Shown here one piece after another: positions 8,989 to 15,965 of a stretch of 21,040 nucleotides of DNA. A model generated the notes under the pieces. It saw nothing but the letters and a program-made list of their open reading frames with translations, made no database searches and had not been told where the DNA came from. Numbering within the stretch: the stretch's first letter is position 1; each line of letters starts with the position of its first letter. The translations under genes were made by a program, and so were the position numbers. This stretch comes from an uncultured Elusimicrobia bacterium (lineage in GTDB: Bacteria > Elusimicrobiota > Endomicrobiia > Endomicrobiales > Endomicrobiaceae): assembly GCA_947168325.1 (NCBI GenBank), contig CAMVLN010000007.1, positions 1 through 21,040 of the forward strand. The letters are read 5' to 3'.

Positions 8989-9047
8989 CTTTATTATTGA
9001 GTTTTTTAAACTCATTTTATTTTATACCAATATTTTTAATGCTTTGA

Positions 9048-9791
9048 TTACATATACATTCCACCATTAACATTTATCACATTTCCAGTAATATAAGAAG
9101 ACTCTTCACTGGCTAAAAATAATGCAGAATTTGCAATATCTTGAGCTTCACCTAACCTTTTTAATGGTATAACTTCTGCATATTTTGCTTTAACTTCATC
9201 GGTCAAGGCATCTGTCATTGCAGTTTTTATAAATCCAGGTGCAATCGCATTTACTAAAATATTTCTTGCTGAAAATTCTTTTGCACAAGTTTTTGTTAAA
9301 GCTATTACTCCACCTTTTGAAGCAGAATAATTTGCTTGTCCAACATTTCCCATAATTCCAACAACTGATGCTATATTTATAATCCTACCATATCTCTGCT
9401 TAAACATCGTTCTTGTAACTGCCTTGATAGAATTAAATACTCCTTTCAAGTTTACTGATATAACTGCATCCCACTCTTGTTCACTCATTCTTAACACTAA
9501 ATTATCTTTTGTAATACCAGCATTATTTACTAATATATCTATTTTTTGAAATTTGTCAAGTGTTTTTGCTATTAAATTTTCACAATCTTCCAATTTTGTT
9601 ACATTGCTCGCTATGGCAATTACATCTACATTATATTTACTTTTTATCTCATTAGCTGTAGTTTTAGCTTGTTCAATATTAATATCTGTAACAACTATTT
9701 TTGCCCCTTCTCTTGCAAAAGTTTCAGCTATAGTTTTCCCTATTCCCCTAGCACTTCCGGTTATAACGGCAATTTTATCTTTTAATCTCAT
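9048..9791 (-). CDS. fabG: 3-oxoacyl-[acyl-carrier-protein] reductase
   Basis: This 247-residue short-chain dehydrogenase performs the NADPH-dependent reduction of 3-oxoacyl-ACP. The cofactor motif TGSARGIG is at 11-18 and NNAG at 89-92. The catalytic set is N114, S142, Y155 and K159 (YSASK). The C-terminal SSYITGNVINVNGGMYM is typical of FabG rather than of other short-chain dehydrogenases. Its ATG overlaps the fabD stop by 4 nt (ATGA, 9788-9791), implying translational coupling. Confidence 0.96.
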   Translation of the reverse strand: MRLKDKIAVITGSARGIGKTIAETFAREGAKIVVTDINIEQAKTTANEIKSKYNVDVIAIASNVTKLEDCENLIAKTLDKFQKIDILVNNAGITKDNLVLRMSEQEWDAVISVNLKGVFNSIKAVTRTMFKQRYGRIINIASVVGIMGNVGQANYSASKGGVIALTKTCAKEFSARNILVNAIAPGFIKTAMTDALTDEVKAKYAEVIPLKRLGEAQDIANSALFLASEESSYITGNVINVNGGMYM

Positions 9792-10720
9792 TTATTTAAC
9801 TCCCCTATTACAGTTTCTAAATTTGCAATTTTTTCTATATTCATTGCTTTCTTATTTTTATCTATTCTTCTCATAAGACCTGTCAATACCCTACCTGGTC
9901 CAATTTCTATAAAAGTATCAAAACCACTATATATTGCATTACTAATGGATGTATCCCATAAAACAGGACTATAAATCTGTTTCACAGATTTTTCTTTTAT
10001 CACAGAAACTTCTCTTGTAATTTGTGCATCACAATTTGTAATTATAGGATATTTCAGTTTCATAAAATTATACCTTTCAAGTTCAATTTTCATCTTTTCC
10101 GAAGCTAATTTCATTAACGAAGAATGAAATGGACCTGAAACATTCAATAAAACTGCTTTTAATGCTCCATTTTTTTTTGCAATCTCAACTGCTTTTGATA
10201 TTGCATTATTTGTACCTGAAATAACAATTTGACCAGGTGAGTTAAAATTAACAGCTTCGCACACTCCAAACTGTGATGCTTGCTTACAAATATCTATAAC
10301 AACCTCTTTCTTCATTCCAATTATCGCAGCCATTAAACCAGGATTTATAGAAGAGGCTTCTGCAATAAACTGCCCCCTTGCTTTAACTATTTTTAAGCCA
10401 TCTTCAAAAGAAAAACAACCTGAAACTGCTAAAGCAGAATACTCTCCCAATGAATGTCCCGCTGTAACTATTTCAAATTTACTTAAATCTATCAAAGATT
10501 TTAAGGCTTCAAACATTGCTACACTTACCGCAAATATTGCAGGTTGTGCATTTTTTGTATTTTTTAACTCGTCTTCTGGTCCATTAAAAATGACATTCTT
10601 CAACTTGTCATCCAATTTATCTATTATATTTCTAGATGCCTCACAGTTATCATAAAAATCTTTCCCCATACCAACAGTCTGTGATCCTTGACCAGGAAAC
10701 ATCAAAAATATTTTCTTCAT
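9788..10720 (-). CDS. fabD: Malonyl-CoA:ACP transacylase
   Basis: This 310-residue enzyme transfers malonate from CoA to ACP, supplying the extender unit. The nucleophile Ser90 is in GHSLGEYSA and the partner His199 in GPFHSSLM. The N-terminal FPGQGSQ loop (8-14) is conserved. Length is normal. GAGGT lies just before the ATG. It starts 10 nt after fabH and overlaps fabG by 4 nt. Confidence 0.96.
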   Translation of the reverse strand: MKKIFLMFPGQGSQTVGMGKDFYDNCEASRNIIDKLDDKLKNVIFNGPEDELKNTKNAQPAIFAVSVAMFEALKSLIDLSKFEIVTAGHSLGEYSALAVSGCFSFEDGLKIVKARGQFIAEASSINPGLMAAIIGMKKEVVIDICKQASQFGVCEAVNFNSPGQIVISGTNNAISKAVEIAKKNGALKAVLLNVSGPFHSSLMKLASEKMKIELERYNFMKLKYPIITNCDAQITREVSVIKEKSVKQIYSPVLWDTSISNAIYSGFDTFIEIGPGRVLTGLMRRIDKNKKAMNIEKIANLETVIGELNK

Positions 10721-10730
10721 ATTACCTCAA

Positions 10731-11726
10731 TTAAAAATTAATTCTTAATATACAAGCACCCCAAGTAAGCCCAGCACCAAAAGCAATTAATTCTACTAAA
10801 TCGCCTTTTTTAAACCTACCTTCTTGATATGCTTCATCTAATGCAACTATTGTTGTTGCTGCCGACATATTTCCATACTTATGAACATTTACATAAACTT
10901 TTTCTTTTGTAATTCCTGCTTTTTTTGCAACCGCTTCTATAATTCTCAAATTTGCTTGATGTGGTATATATAAACTTATATCTCTATCTGTTAAACCAAC
11001 CAACTCTTGTACTTTATTTAACGATAATGACATTTTTAAAACTGCAATTTTAAAAACCTCTTTCCCTACCATTTTTATACAATGCAATTTCTTTTTAATA
11101 GTCTCTTCACTAGCAGGAACACTTGCTCCACCAGCTGGAATATTTAAAATATCAGTATGCTCACCACTAGCTCCAAGATAAGTAGAAACTATATCATTTT
11201 CTGTATCAGATGCTTCAAATATCATTGCCCCAGCACCATCACCAAACAAAATACAAGTATTTCTATCAGTCCAATCTATAATTCTTGAAAGAGCTTCAAC
11301 ACCAACAAGAAGAATTCTTTTATACATTCCAGATTTTATAAAAGCTTTAGCTGTAGCAACCCCGTATAAAAAACCCGAACATGCTGCGGATATATCAAAA
11401 GCAACAGCACCATATGCTTTTAATTTTTTTTGTAAATAACAAGCTGTAGACGGCATAGGAACATCTGGACTTATTGTAGCAACTATAATCATATCTATAC
11501 TCTCAACTGCTATCTTTGCTTTCTCTATCGCATTCATAGCTGCATTATATGCTAAATCTGATGTAGTCTGACCTTTGTCTAAAACTCTTCTTTCCTTTAT
11601 ACCGGTTCTAGTAGAAATCCATTCATCAGATGTTTCAACTATTTTTTCTAAATCAAAATTTGTCAAAACTTTCCTGGGAACAAAAGAACCAGTAGACAAA
11701 ATTTTCACACCTACTTTATTATCCAT
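10731..11726 (-). CDS. fabH: 3-oxoacyl-[acyl-carrier-protein] synthase III (KAS III)
   Basis: This 331-residue enzyme starts fatty-acid synthesis by condensing an acyl-CoA with malonyl-ACP. The catalytic triad is Cys116 (AACSGFLYG), His256 (IPHQANLRI) and Asn286 (GNMSAAT); the last motif has Met where Thr is usual. DWTDRNTCILFGDGAGA (151-167) is typical. The frame extends two codons upstream to a TTG at 11732, but I prefer ATG 11726, which has AAGG 6 nt upstream. It starts 8 nt after the plsX stop. Primer preference (straight or branched) cannot be read from the sequence. Confidence 0.95.
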   Translation of the reverse strand: MDNKVGVKILSTGSFVPRKVLTNFDLEKIVETSDEWISTRTGIKERRVLDKGQTTSDLAYNAAMNAIEKAKIAVESIDMIIVATISPDVPMPSTACYLQKKLKAYGAVAFDISAACSGFLYGVATAKAFIKSGMYKRILLVGVEALSRIIDWTDRNTCILFGDGAGAMIFEASDTENDIVSTYLGASGEHTDILNIPAGGASVPASEETIKKKLHCIKMVGKEVFKIAVLKMSLSLNKVQELVGLTDRDISLYIPHQANLRIIEAVAKKAGITKEKVYVNVHKYGNMSAATTIVALDEAYQEGRFKKGDLVELIAFGAGLTWGACILRINF

Positions 11727-11734
11727 TTCCAACC

Positions 11735-12751
11735 TTAACCTATATCAAATTTACTAATTTCTTCTTCAATCTCCTTATTTATCTTCATATTATTCTCTGC
11801 ATATTTCGCAGCAACAATTAAAGCATTTTTCACCGCTTTTGAATCAGATTTTCCATGCCCTATAACACAAGGAGCATTTACCCCCAGCAAAGGGGCACCA
11901 CCTATTTCCTCATAGTCAATTTTCTTTTTAACTTTTTTCATTGCAATTTTTAAAAATGGAGCTAGTCCCCAACATAATGGATTACTTTTGACAGAATTTT
12001 TTATAAGTTTCCCTATCATTTCAGCAACACCTTCACTTGTTTTTAAAAATACATTTCCAACAAAGCCATCACAAACAATAATATCAGCTTTTGCTTTTGG
12101 AACATCTCCACCTTCTATATTTCCTATAAAATCCAAACCTGTTTTTTTTAAAAGTTTACTTGTTTCAAAAATTAACTCATTTCCTTTTGTTTCCTCTTCA
12201 CCTATGGACAAGATTCCAACCTTAGGATTCTTTATTTCTAAAGAATATTTTGCATAAGCATTACTCATAATTGCAAATTGCAAAAGATTTTCAGGCTTAC
12301 AGTCAACATTTGCTCCAGCATCTGAAATAATACATCTTCCTGATATTGTAGGAAATGATATTGCAATTACAGGTCTTAAAACTTTATGAATTCTTTTAAA
12401 ATATAATAATGCCGTTGCCATAACAGCTCCAGAATTTCCCATAGAAACAAATGCATCAGCCTGTCTATTTACAACCAGTTTACAGCAAACAGACATTGAA
12501 GAATCTTTTTTTTGCCTTGCAGCATTTGCAGGATGTTCCCACATTTCAATGACTTCTGTAGCATTTACGACTCTTATTTTATCTTTAGGAAATGTATATT
12601 TTTTAGACAATTTTTCTAATTTGGCATAAAGAACATTTTGCTTTCCAACTAATATAACTTCATTGAAAGTTTGTTTAACCGCAAGTACCGCCCCCTCAAC
12701 ATTTATGTCAGGAGCTTTATCTCCACCCATTGCATCAAGAGCAAGAATCAT
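11735..12751 (-). CDS. plsX: Phosphate acyltransferase PlsX
   Basis: This 338-residue protein makes acyl-phosphate from acyl-ACP, which PlsY uses to begin phospholipid synthesis. It has the family N-terminus with LALDAMGGDKAP, plus NSGAVMATAL, ISDAGANVDCKPENLLQFA and IGGAPLLGVNAPCVIGHG. It starts 1 nt after rpmF and ends 8 nt before fabH, the conserved rpmF-plsX-fabH order that couples membrane lipid supply to ribosome production. PlsY is not in the window. Confidence 0.96.
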   Translation of the reverse strand: MILALDAMGGDKAPDINVEGAVLAVKQTFNEVILVGKQNVLYAKLEKLSKKYTFPKDKIRVVNATEVIEMWEHPANAARQKKDSSMSVCCKLVVNRQADAFVSMGNSGAVMATALLYFKRIHKVLRPVIAISFPTISGRCIISDAGANVDCKPENLLQFAIMSNAYAKYSLEIKNPKVGILSIGEEETKGNELIFETSKLLKKTGLDFIGNIEGGDVPKAKADIIVCDGFVGNVFLKTSEGVAEMIGKLIKNSVKSNPLCWGLAPFLKIAMKKVKKKIDYEEIGGAPLLGVNAPCVIGHGKSDSKAVKNALIVAAKYAENNMKINKEIEEEISKFDIG

Positions 12752-12752
12752 T

Positions 12753-12998
12753 CTACTTTTTTTCCTCTTTATTTTGTTCTGTTTGATGTTCTTGTTCTGT
12801 TTTAGCTCTGGCTTTTTTTACTTTTTTGGGAACCACCAATTTTCCATTATAAAAACCACATTGCGGACAAACCTTATGAGGCATTTTTGGAGCACCACAA
12901 TTTGAACATTTACTAGAATTTTCAGCTTCTATTTTTGAATTTGCAGATCTTCTACAATCTCTACGATGAGCCGTATGCTTCCTTTTTGGATTTGGCAT
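12753..12998 (-). CDS. rpmF: 50S ribosomal protein L32 with charged C-terminal extension
   Basis: This 81-residue protein begins MPNPKRKHTAHRRDCRR, the L32 hallmark, and contains a four-cysteine zinc ribbon (C31, C34, C44, C47). I start it at ATG 12998 because GGAGG lies 5 nt upstream; the longer frame from a TTG at 13010 would run through that site. L32 is usually about 55-60 residues. Here about 20 additional residues rich in Lys, Glu and Gln follow the ribbon, with no stop in between. The function of the tail is unknown; it may reach over the ribosome surface. The gene sits between yceD and plsX, as in many bacteria. Confidence 0.95.
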   Translation of the reverse strand: MPNPKRKHTAHRRDCRRSANSKIEAENSSKCSNCGAPKMPHKVCPQCGFYNGKLVVPKKVKKARAKTEQEHQTEQNKEEKK

Positions 12999-13003
12999 TT
13001 TTT

Positions 13004-13008
13004 CCTCC
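13004..13008 (-). promoter_or_regulatory. Strong ribosome-binding site of rpmF
   Basis: Minus-strand GGAGG lies 5 nt before ATG 12998, inside the 17-nt gap after the DUF177 gene. It fixes the L32 start. Confidence 0.85.
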
Positions 13009-13015
13009 AATTAAA

Positions 13016-13486
13016 CTATACTTTAAATTTTCCTATTTTTGACCATTTTTCAGCAACAAATTTATCTTTCATTTTTCGCTCGCAAAAGCAATCTTTTTCA
13101 TTTTTATCATTACCACAAATAGAACAAAGTCCTTTACAATCTTTACTACACAAAGGTTTCATAGGTATATTAATTATCATAGTCTCTCTCATTTCATTTG
13201 CAACATCACATTCAAATTCTTCCTTAGTAAAAGAATATTCAAAAGGTACATTTACTTCTTGTTCAAAAAATTTTAAACATCTTGAACACTCAAAAGACAT
13301 CGTCCCAAATATTTTTCCAACAATATTAACGACATTGTCATACTTATTTGCTTCAAAAGAAAAATACAAATTAGCTGACTTTATAAGTTCCCTATCATAA
13401 ACAAAAAGAAACTTTTCTTTTTCAACGACTAATTTTTTTACTTTCCTAAAATCATCAAAACTTACTAATAAACTCTTCACAATCAT
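13016..13486 (-). CDS. YceD-like DUF177 zinc-binding protein
   Basis: This 156-residue protein belongs to the DUF177/YceD family, almost always found immediately before rpmF. The family has been linked to 23S rRNA accumulation in studies of the plant and E. coli members; its biochemical role is not settled. Visible marks are the ECSRCLK pair (C67, C70) and the PLCSKDCKGLCSICG cluster (C113, C117, C121, C124) with a further Cys at 133, consistent with metal binding. It is the first gene of the fab operon and starts at ATG 13486 without a clear Shine-Dalgarno. The next gene's start is 17 nt downstream. Confidence 0.9.
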   Translation of the reverse strand: MIVKSLLVSFDDFRKVKKLVVEKEKFLFVYDRELIKSANLYFSFEANKYDNVVNIVGKIFGTMSFECSRCLKFFEQEVNVPFEYSFTKEEFECDVANEMRETMIINIPMKPLCSKDCKGLCSICGNDKNEKDCFCERKMKDKFVAEKWSKIGKFKV

Positions 13487-13503
13487 AACCCAAATAAATT
13501 TAG

Positions 13504-13531
13504 ATTATCTTGCTAGCTTAATATTTACAAA
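13504..13531 (-). promoter_or_regulatory. Possible promoter of the yceD-rpmF-fab-rnc operon
   Basis: Minus-strand TTTGTA (13531-13526), 16 bp, then GATAAT (13509-13504) lie about 18 bp before the DUF177 start. The match is partial. I see no FapR-type inverted repeat that I could defend. Confidence 0.3.
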
Positions 13532-13630
13532 TACACCTTATATGAAAAACACATACATTTGGAGCTTACAAAATTTTTAAATAAATAGCAAATTTTTTAT
13601 TAAATTCAAAATAAATATGAGCATTTTTAT

Positions 13631-13810
13631 AAAATAAAAGAACGGAGGAAAAAGAAAAAGATAATAAAGATAAAAAAACATAAAATTGCAATAAAAAGGA
13701 AAGAAATATTATATAAAACATAAAAGGCTAAAGGAAAAACAGAAAAAGTATAACAAAAATGAATAAAACAAACAGAACCTCACAAATCTAGAATAAAAAA
13801 TAGTAAATAA
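13631..13810 (+). other. A-rich polypurine tract
   Basis: For about 180 bases the plus strand is mostly A with scattered G and few C, for example around AACGGAGGAAAAAGAAAAAG at 13641. It has no sustained reading frame on either strand. The strong strand asymmetry is unlike flanking coding DNA, which has T-rich plus strands because genes read leftward. The function is unknown: it could be easily melted DNA, a transcription spacer, or residue of degraded genes. Confidence 0.5.
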
Positions 13811-13920
13811 GATTTTTAAAAGCATACAGTGTAATATCACATAGATTGGGTACAAGAAGTATATTAACTGGTATTATTTTAAGAATAAAAAAAAGGAATA
13901 ATAAAAGAAAATTATACTAT

Positions 13921-13942
13921 TTAGTATTTAGTTAGTATTTAG
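13921..13942 (+). repeat. 11-bp tandem duplication
   Basis: TTAGTATTTAG occurs twice, back to back (13921-13931 and 13932-13942), and TTA follows again. It directly precedes the transposase remnant. It may be replication slippage or a target-site trace. Confidence 0.6.
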
Positions 13943-13949
13943 TTATAGT

Positions 13950-14117
13950 AAATGCAATAAAATACTAGTTACACAAATATATGAAGAAGCAACAAATAAA
14001 ACTGTTATAAAGTTTTTAACAGAAGCTGTATTACAAGATTTTATTTTTAATGTTAAAGAAGTTCAAATTTATAGTGGTAGCGAGTTTAAAGCCTTTACCC
14101 TTAAAATATTGTATTAG
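13950..14117 (+). pseudogene. Decayed DDE transposase / integrase-core fragment
   Basis: In the frame with codons at 13980 + 3n, the translation includes KILVTQIYEEATNKTVIKFL, then VKEVQIYSGSEFKAF, and stops at 14115-14117. This resembles the integrase core of IS481/IS3-type transposases, where a strand plus helix is followed by IQTDNGSEF. Here the TDN carrying the second catalytic Asp has become IYS/G, so the active site is lost. The upstream part with the first Asp and the downstream part with the Glu are missing. No start codon with a ribosome-binding site and no terminal inverted repeats were found. The identification rests on a short stretch. Confidence 0.6.
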
Positions 14118-14179
14118 TTCATGATATATTTAAACTATTAAGAAAAACAAAAGTTCAATATGTTATGAATTATATAATC

Positions 14180-14208
14180 TTTAAAGTGAAGTGTTTTTTT
14201 GATAGAAT
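14180..14208 (+). promoter_or_regulatory. Possible promoter of the DUF4416-phosphoesterase operon
   Basis: TTTAAA (14180-14185), 17 bp and TAGAAT (14203-14208) end 9 bp before ATG 14218, which would give a transcript with almost no leader. A second perfect TATAAT at 14173-14178 lacks a good -35 but would give a leader of about 30 nt. No Shine-Dalgarno precedes the ATG. Confidence 0.35.
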
Positions 14209-14217
14209 ACTCCCGTT

Positions 14218-14742
14218 ATGGGAAATATAAATCAACCAAAACTAGTAAAGTTTTTTTTCGGATTAATTTACAGTAAATATTTTGATATTGATGAAGTTTA
14301 TAAGATTTTGCAACAGAGGTTTAATAATAAAATAGATATTTATAGTCAAGTTATAGATTTTGCTTTCACGAGTTATTACAACAAAGAAATGGGACAAAAT
14401 TTAAAAAGACAATGGATATCTTTTGAAACTTTATTAACTCCAGATAATCTTGCAGATATAAAAGTTGAAACTAATAATATTGAAAATTTGTTTGCAAAAA
14501 ATAAAAATAGGGTTGTAAATATTGATCCTGGATATATATGTCTTGCGAATGTTGTTCTTGCTTCAACAAAAGATTTTAGCCACAGAATATATCTTACAAA
14601 AGGTATTTATGCAGAAGTGACAACAATATACAGAAAAGAAGGTTTTACAAAATTACCTTGGACATATCCAGATTATCTTTGCCAAACAGCAACAAACTTC
14701 ATTTTACAAGCAAGAAAATGTCTTTTAAACAAAAAGGATTAA
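14218..14742 (+). CDS. DUF4416 family protein
   Basis: This 174-residue protein is recognised as DUF4416 from its conserved blocks: PKLVKFFFGLIYS near the start, the TSYYNKEMG segment (about 57-65), RVVNIDPGYICLANVVLAST (about 99-118), FSHRIYLTKGIYAEV and LPWTYPDYL near the C-terminus. No biochemical function is known for the family. The many conserved polar and aromatic residues suggest a soluble enzyme or ligand-binding protein; there is no signal or membrane segment. The next gene starts about 5 nt after its stop (or overlaps by 25 nt with an earlier start). It is the first gene of the only plus-strand operon. Confidence 0.85.
   Translation: MGNINQPKLVKFFFGLIYSKYFDIDEVYKILQQRFNNKIDIYSQVIDFAFTSYYNKEMGQNLKRQWISFETLLTPDNLADIKVETNNIENLFAKNKNRVVNIDPGYICLANVVLASTKDFSHRIYLTKGIYAEVTTIYRKEGFTKLPWTYPDYLCQTATNFILQARKCLLNKKD
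14734..14738 (+). promoter_or_regulatory. Ribosome-binding site of the phosphoesterase gene
   Basis: AAGGA lies 9 nt before ATG 14748, inside the last codons of the DUF4416 gene. It favours this start over the ATG at 14718, which has no Shine-Dalgarno. Confidence 0.55.
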
Positions 14743-14747
14743 GTTTT

Positions 14748-15851
14748 ATGTTTTTTATTATATTTTTAACAATTTATATATTGGCAAATGTATATATAAT
14801 GTACAGAGTTGTACATGATTTGAATTTTCGCGGGACTACTGCTATAACTTTTCTTGTATTGTATTTAGCAATTACTTTTTTAAGTGTATATTCACTTAAA
14901 ATTGTTAGGTTTAATCAGCCATCAATAATTACAAAAATAATTACAGAAATAGGATATGTATGGCTTGGAATTTTTTCAATATCTATTACATATTTTTTAT
15001 TATCACATTTAACTATTATTTTTTATTCAAGTCCAAAATTTAGATATAACATAACTATAGTAACAATAATTTTAATTTTTGTTTCATCTGTTTATTCATT
15101 TTTGAACACTTGTCAAACTCCACAAATAAAAGAAGTAAAGATATCTGTTCCAAACTTATTTACAGATAAATTCACTATCGTTCAATTAACAGATATTCAT
15201 ATAGATACTGCTACAAATTATTACGAAATAAAACAAATAGTAGATATTACTAATTCATTGAATCCTGATATTATTGTTTTTACAGGAGATTTAGCAGATA
15301 CTGATATTTTAAAAACTTATCAAAAGTATGGACTTTTAGATTTTAAATCAAAGTATGGAGCCTTTGCAGTTAGTGGTAATCACGAATATTATATGGGAAT
15401 AACAAAATATGAAACACTTTGCAAAAACATAAAATTTAAATTATTAGATAATGAAAATATTTTAGTTGATAATAAATTTTATGTTGCAGGGATTACAGAT
15501 TATAAAACTTCTAAACAAGTAAATTATAAGCCTGCAGATGTAAAAAAATCTTTAGAAAATGTTGACTTTTCAAAACCGGTAATATTTTTATCTCATCAAC
15601 CAAACTCCTTTTTTGAAGCTCAAAAATATCCTATAACAATACAATTATCAGGTCATACCCATGCAGGGCAAATACCACCTTTCGACATAATTGAATATTT
15701 TATGTATAAATATTTCTATGGACTATATAAAGAAAAAAATTCATATATTTATGTATCAACTGGAACAAGGTGGTGGGGACCACCAATGAGACTATTTTCA
15801 AAATCAGAGATAGTAAAAATTGTTTTAGAGAAAGCTAATACCGTAAAGTAG
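14748..15851 (+). CDS. Membrane-anchored metallophosphoesterase (YaeI/YkuE-like)
   Basis: This protein of 367 residues has four hydrophobic helices (about 2-22, 30-50, 69-91, 101-121) followed by a calcineurin-like phosphoesterase domain. Two-metal ligands are all present: D149 and H151 in TDIH, GD at 180-181, GNHE at 210-213, H283 in SHQ and GHTHAGQ at 302-308. The C-terminal YVSTGTRWWGPPMR element is typical of this subgroup, which includes YaeI (UDP-sugar-lipid or phospholipid hydrolase candidates); the substrate here is unknown. The start was chosen by the AAGGA upstream. An ATG at 14718 would add 10 residues with three positive charges and overlap DUF4416 by 25 nt. Side of the membrane for the catalytic domain is unclear. 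Confidence 0.88.
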   Translation: MFFIIFLTIYILANVYIMYRVVHDLNFRGTTAITFLVLYLAITFLSVYSLKIVRFNQPSIITKIITEIGYVWLGIFSISITYFLLSHLTIIFYSSPKFRYNITIVTIILIFVSSVYSFLNTCQTPQIKEVKISVPNLFTDKFTIVQLTDIHIDTATNYYEIKQIVDITNSLNPDIIVFTGDLADTDILKTYQKYGLLDFKSKYGAFAVSGNHEYYMGITKYETLCKNIKFKLLDNENILVDNKFYVAGITDYKTSKQVNYKPADVKKSLENVDFSKPVIFLSHQPNSFFEAQKYPITIQLSGHTHAGQIPPFDIIEYFMYKYFYGLYKEKNSYIYVSTGTRWWGPPMRLFSKSEIVKIVLEKANTVK

Positions 15852-15965
15852 TTTTTTTATTATTAAAAATATGTTTAATTGCTAAAAAGTTCAAACAATA
15901 TTTTTAAAAAGTATTAAAAAAAACAGCCTATTAATAAAAGTTATATTATCTTTTTAGTTCTGTAT

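Larger units (their letters stand above)
13487..14217 (+). other. Gene-free divergent region with A-rich tract and mobile-element scar
   Basis: This is the only long non-coding stretch in the window (731 bp), between two divergent operons. From the left it holds the fab-operon promoter zone (13487-13560), an AT-rich stretch, a purine-dominated A-rich tract (about 13631-13810), an 11-bp tandem duplication (13921-13942), a decayed transposase fragment (13950-14117) and the promoter zone of the DUF4416 gene. Stops occur in all frames apart from short open stretches. I infer an old insertion site that is being eroded. Confidence 0.7.

Noticed and set aside
8974..9015. N-terminal extension of acpP from ATG 9015
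   Set aside because: The extension is basic, not ACP-like, and the AGGAGG site points to ATG 8973.
12966..13400. Open plus-strand frame of 144 codons over rpmF and DUF177
   Set aside because: It is antisense to two well-identified genes and has no family features.
13815..13935. Open plus-strand stretch of about 40 codons containing SHRLGTRSILTG
   Set aside because: No start with a ribosome-binding site and no family match; possibly further remnant of the mobile element, but not supportable.
15865..15905. Possible bidirectional terminator between the phosphoesterase and pcrA
   Set aside because: The inverted repeat is almost purely A/T, has a bulge and a 16-nt loop, and lacks a GC-rich stem.
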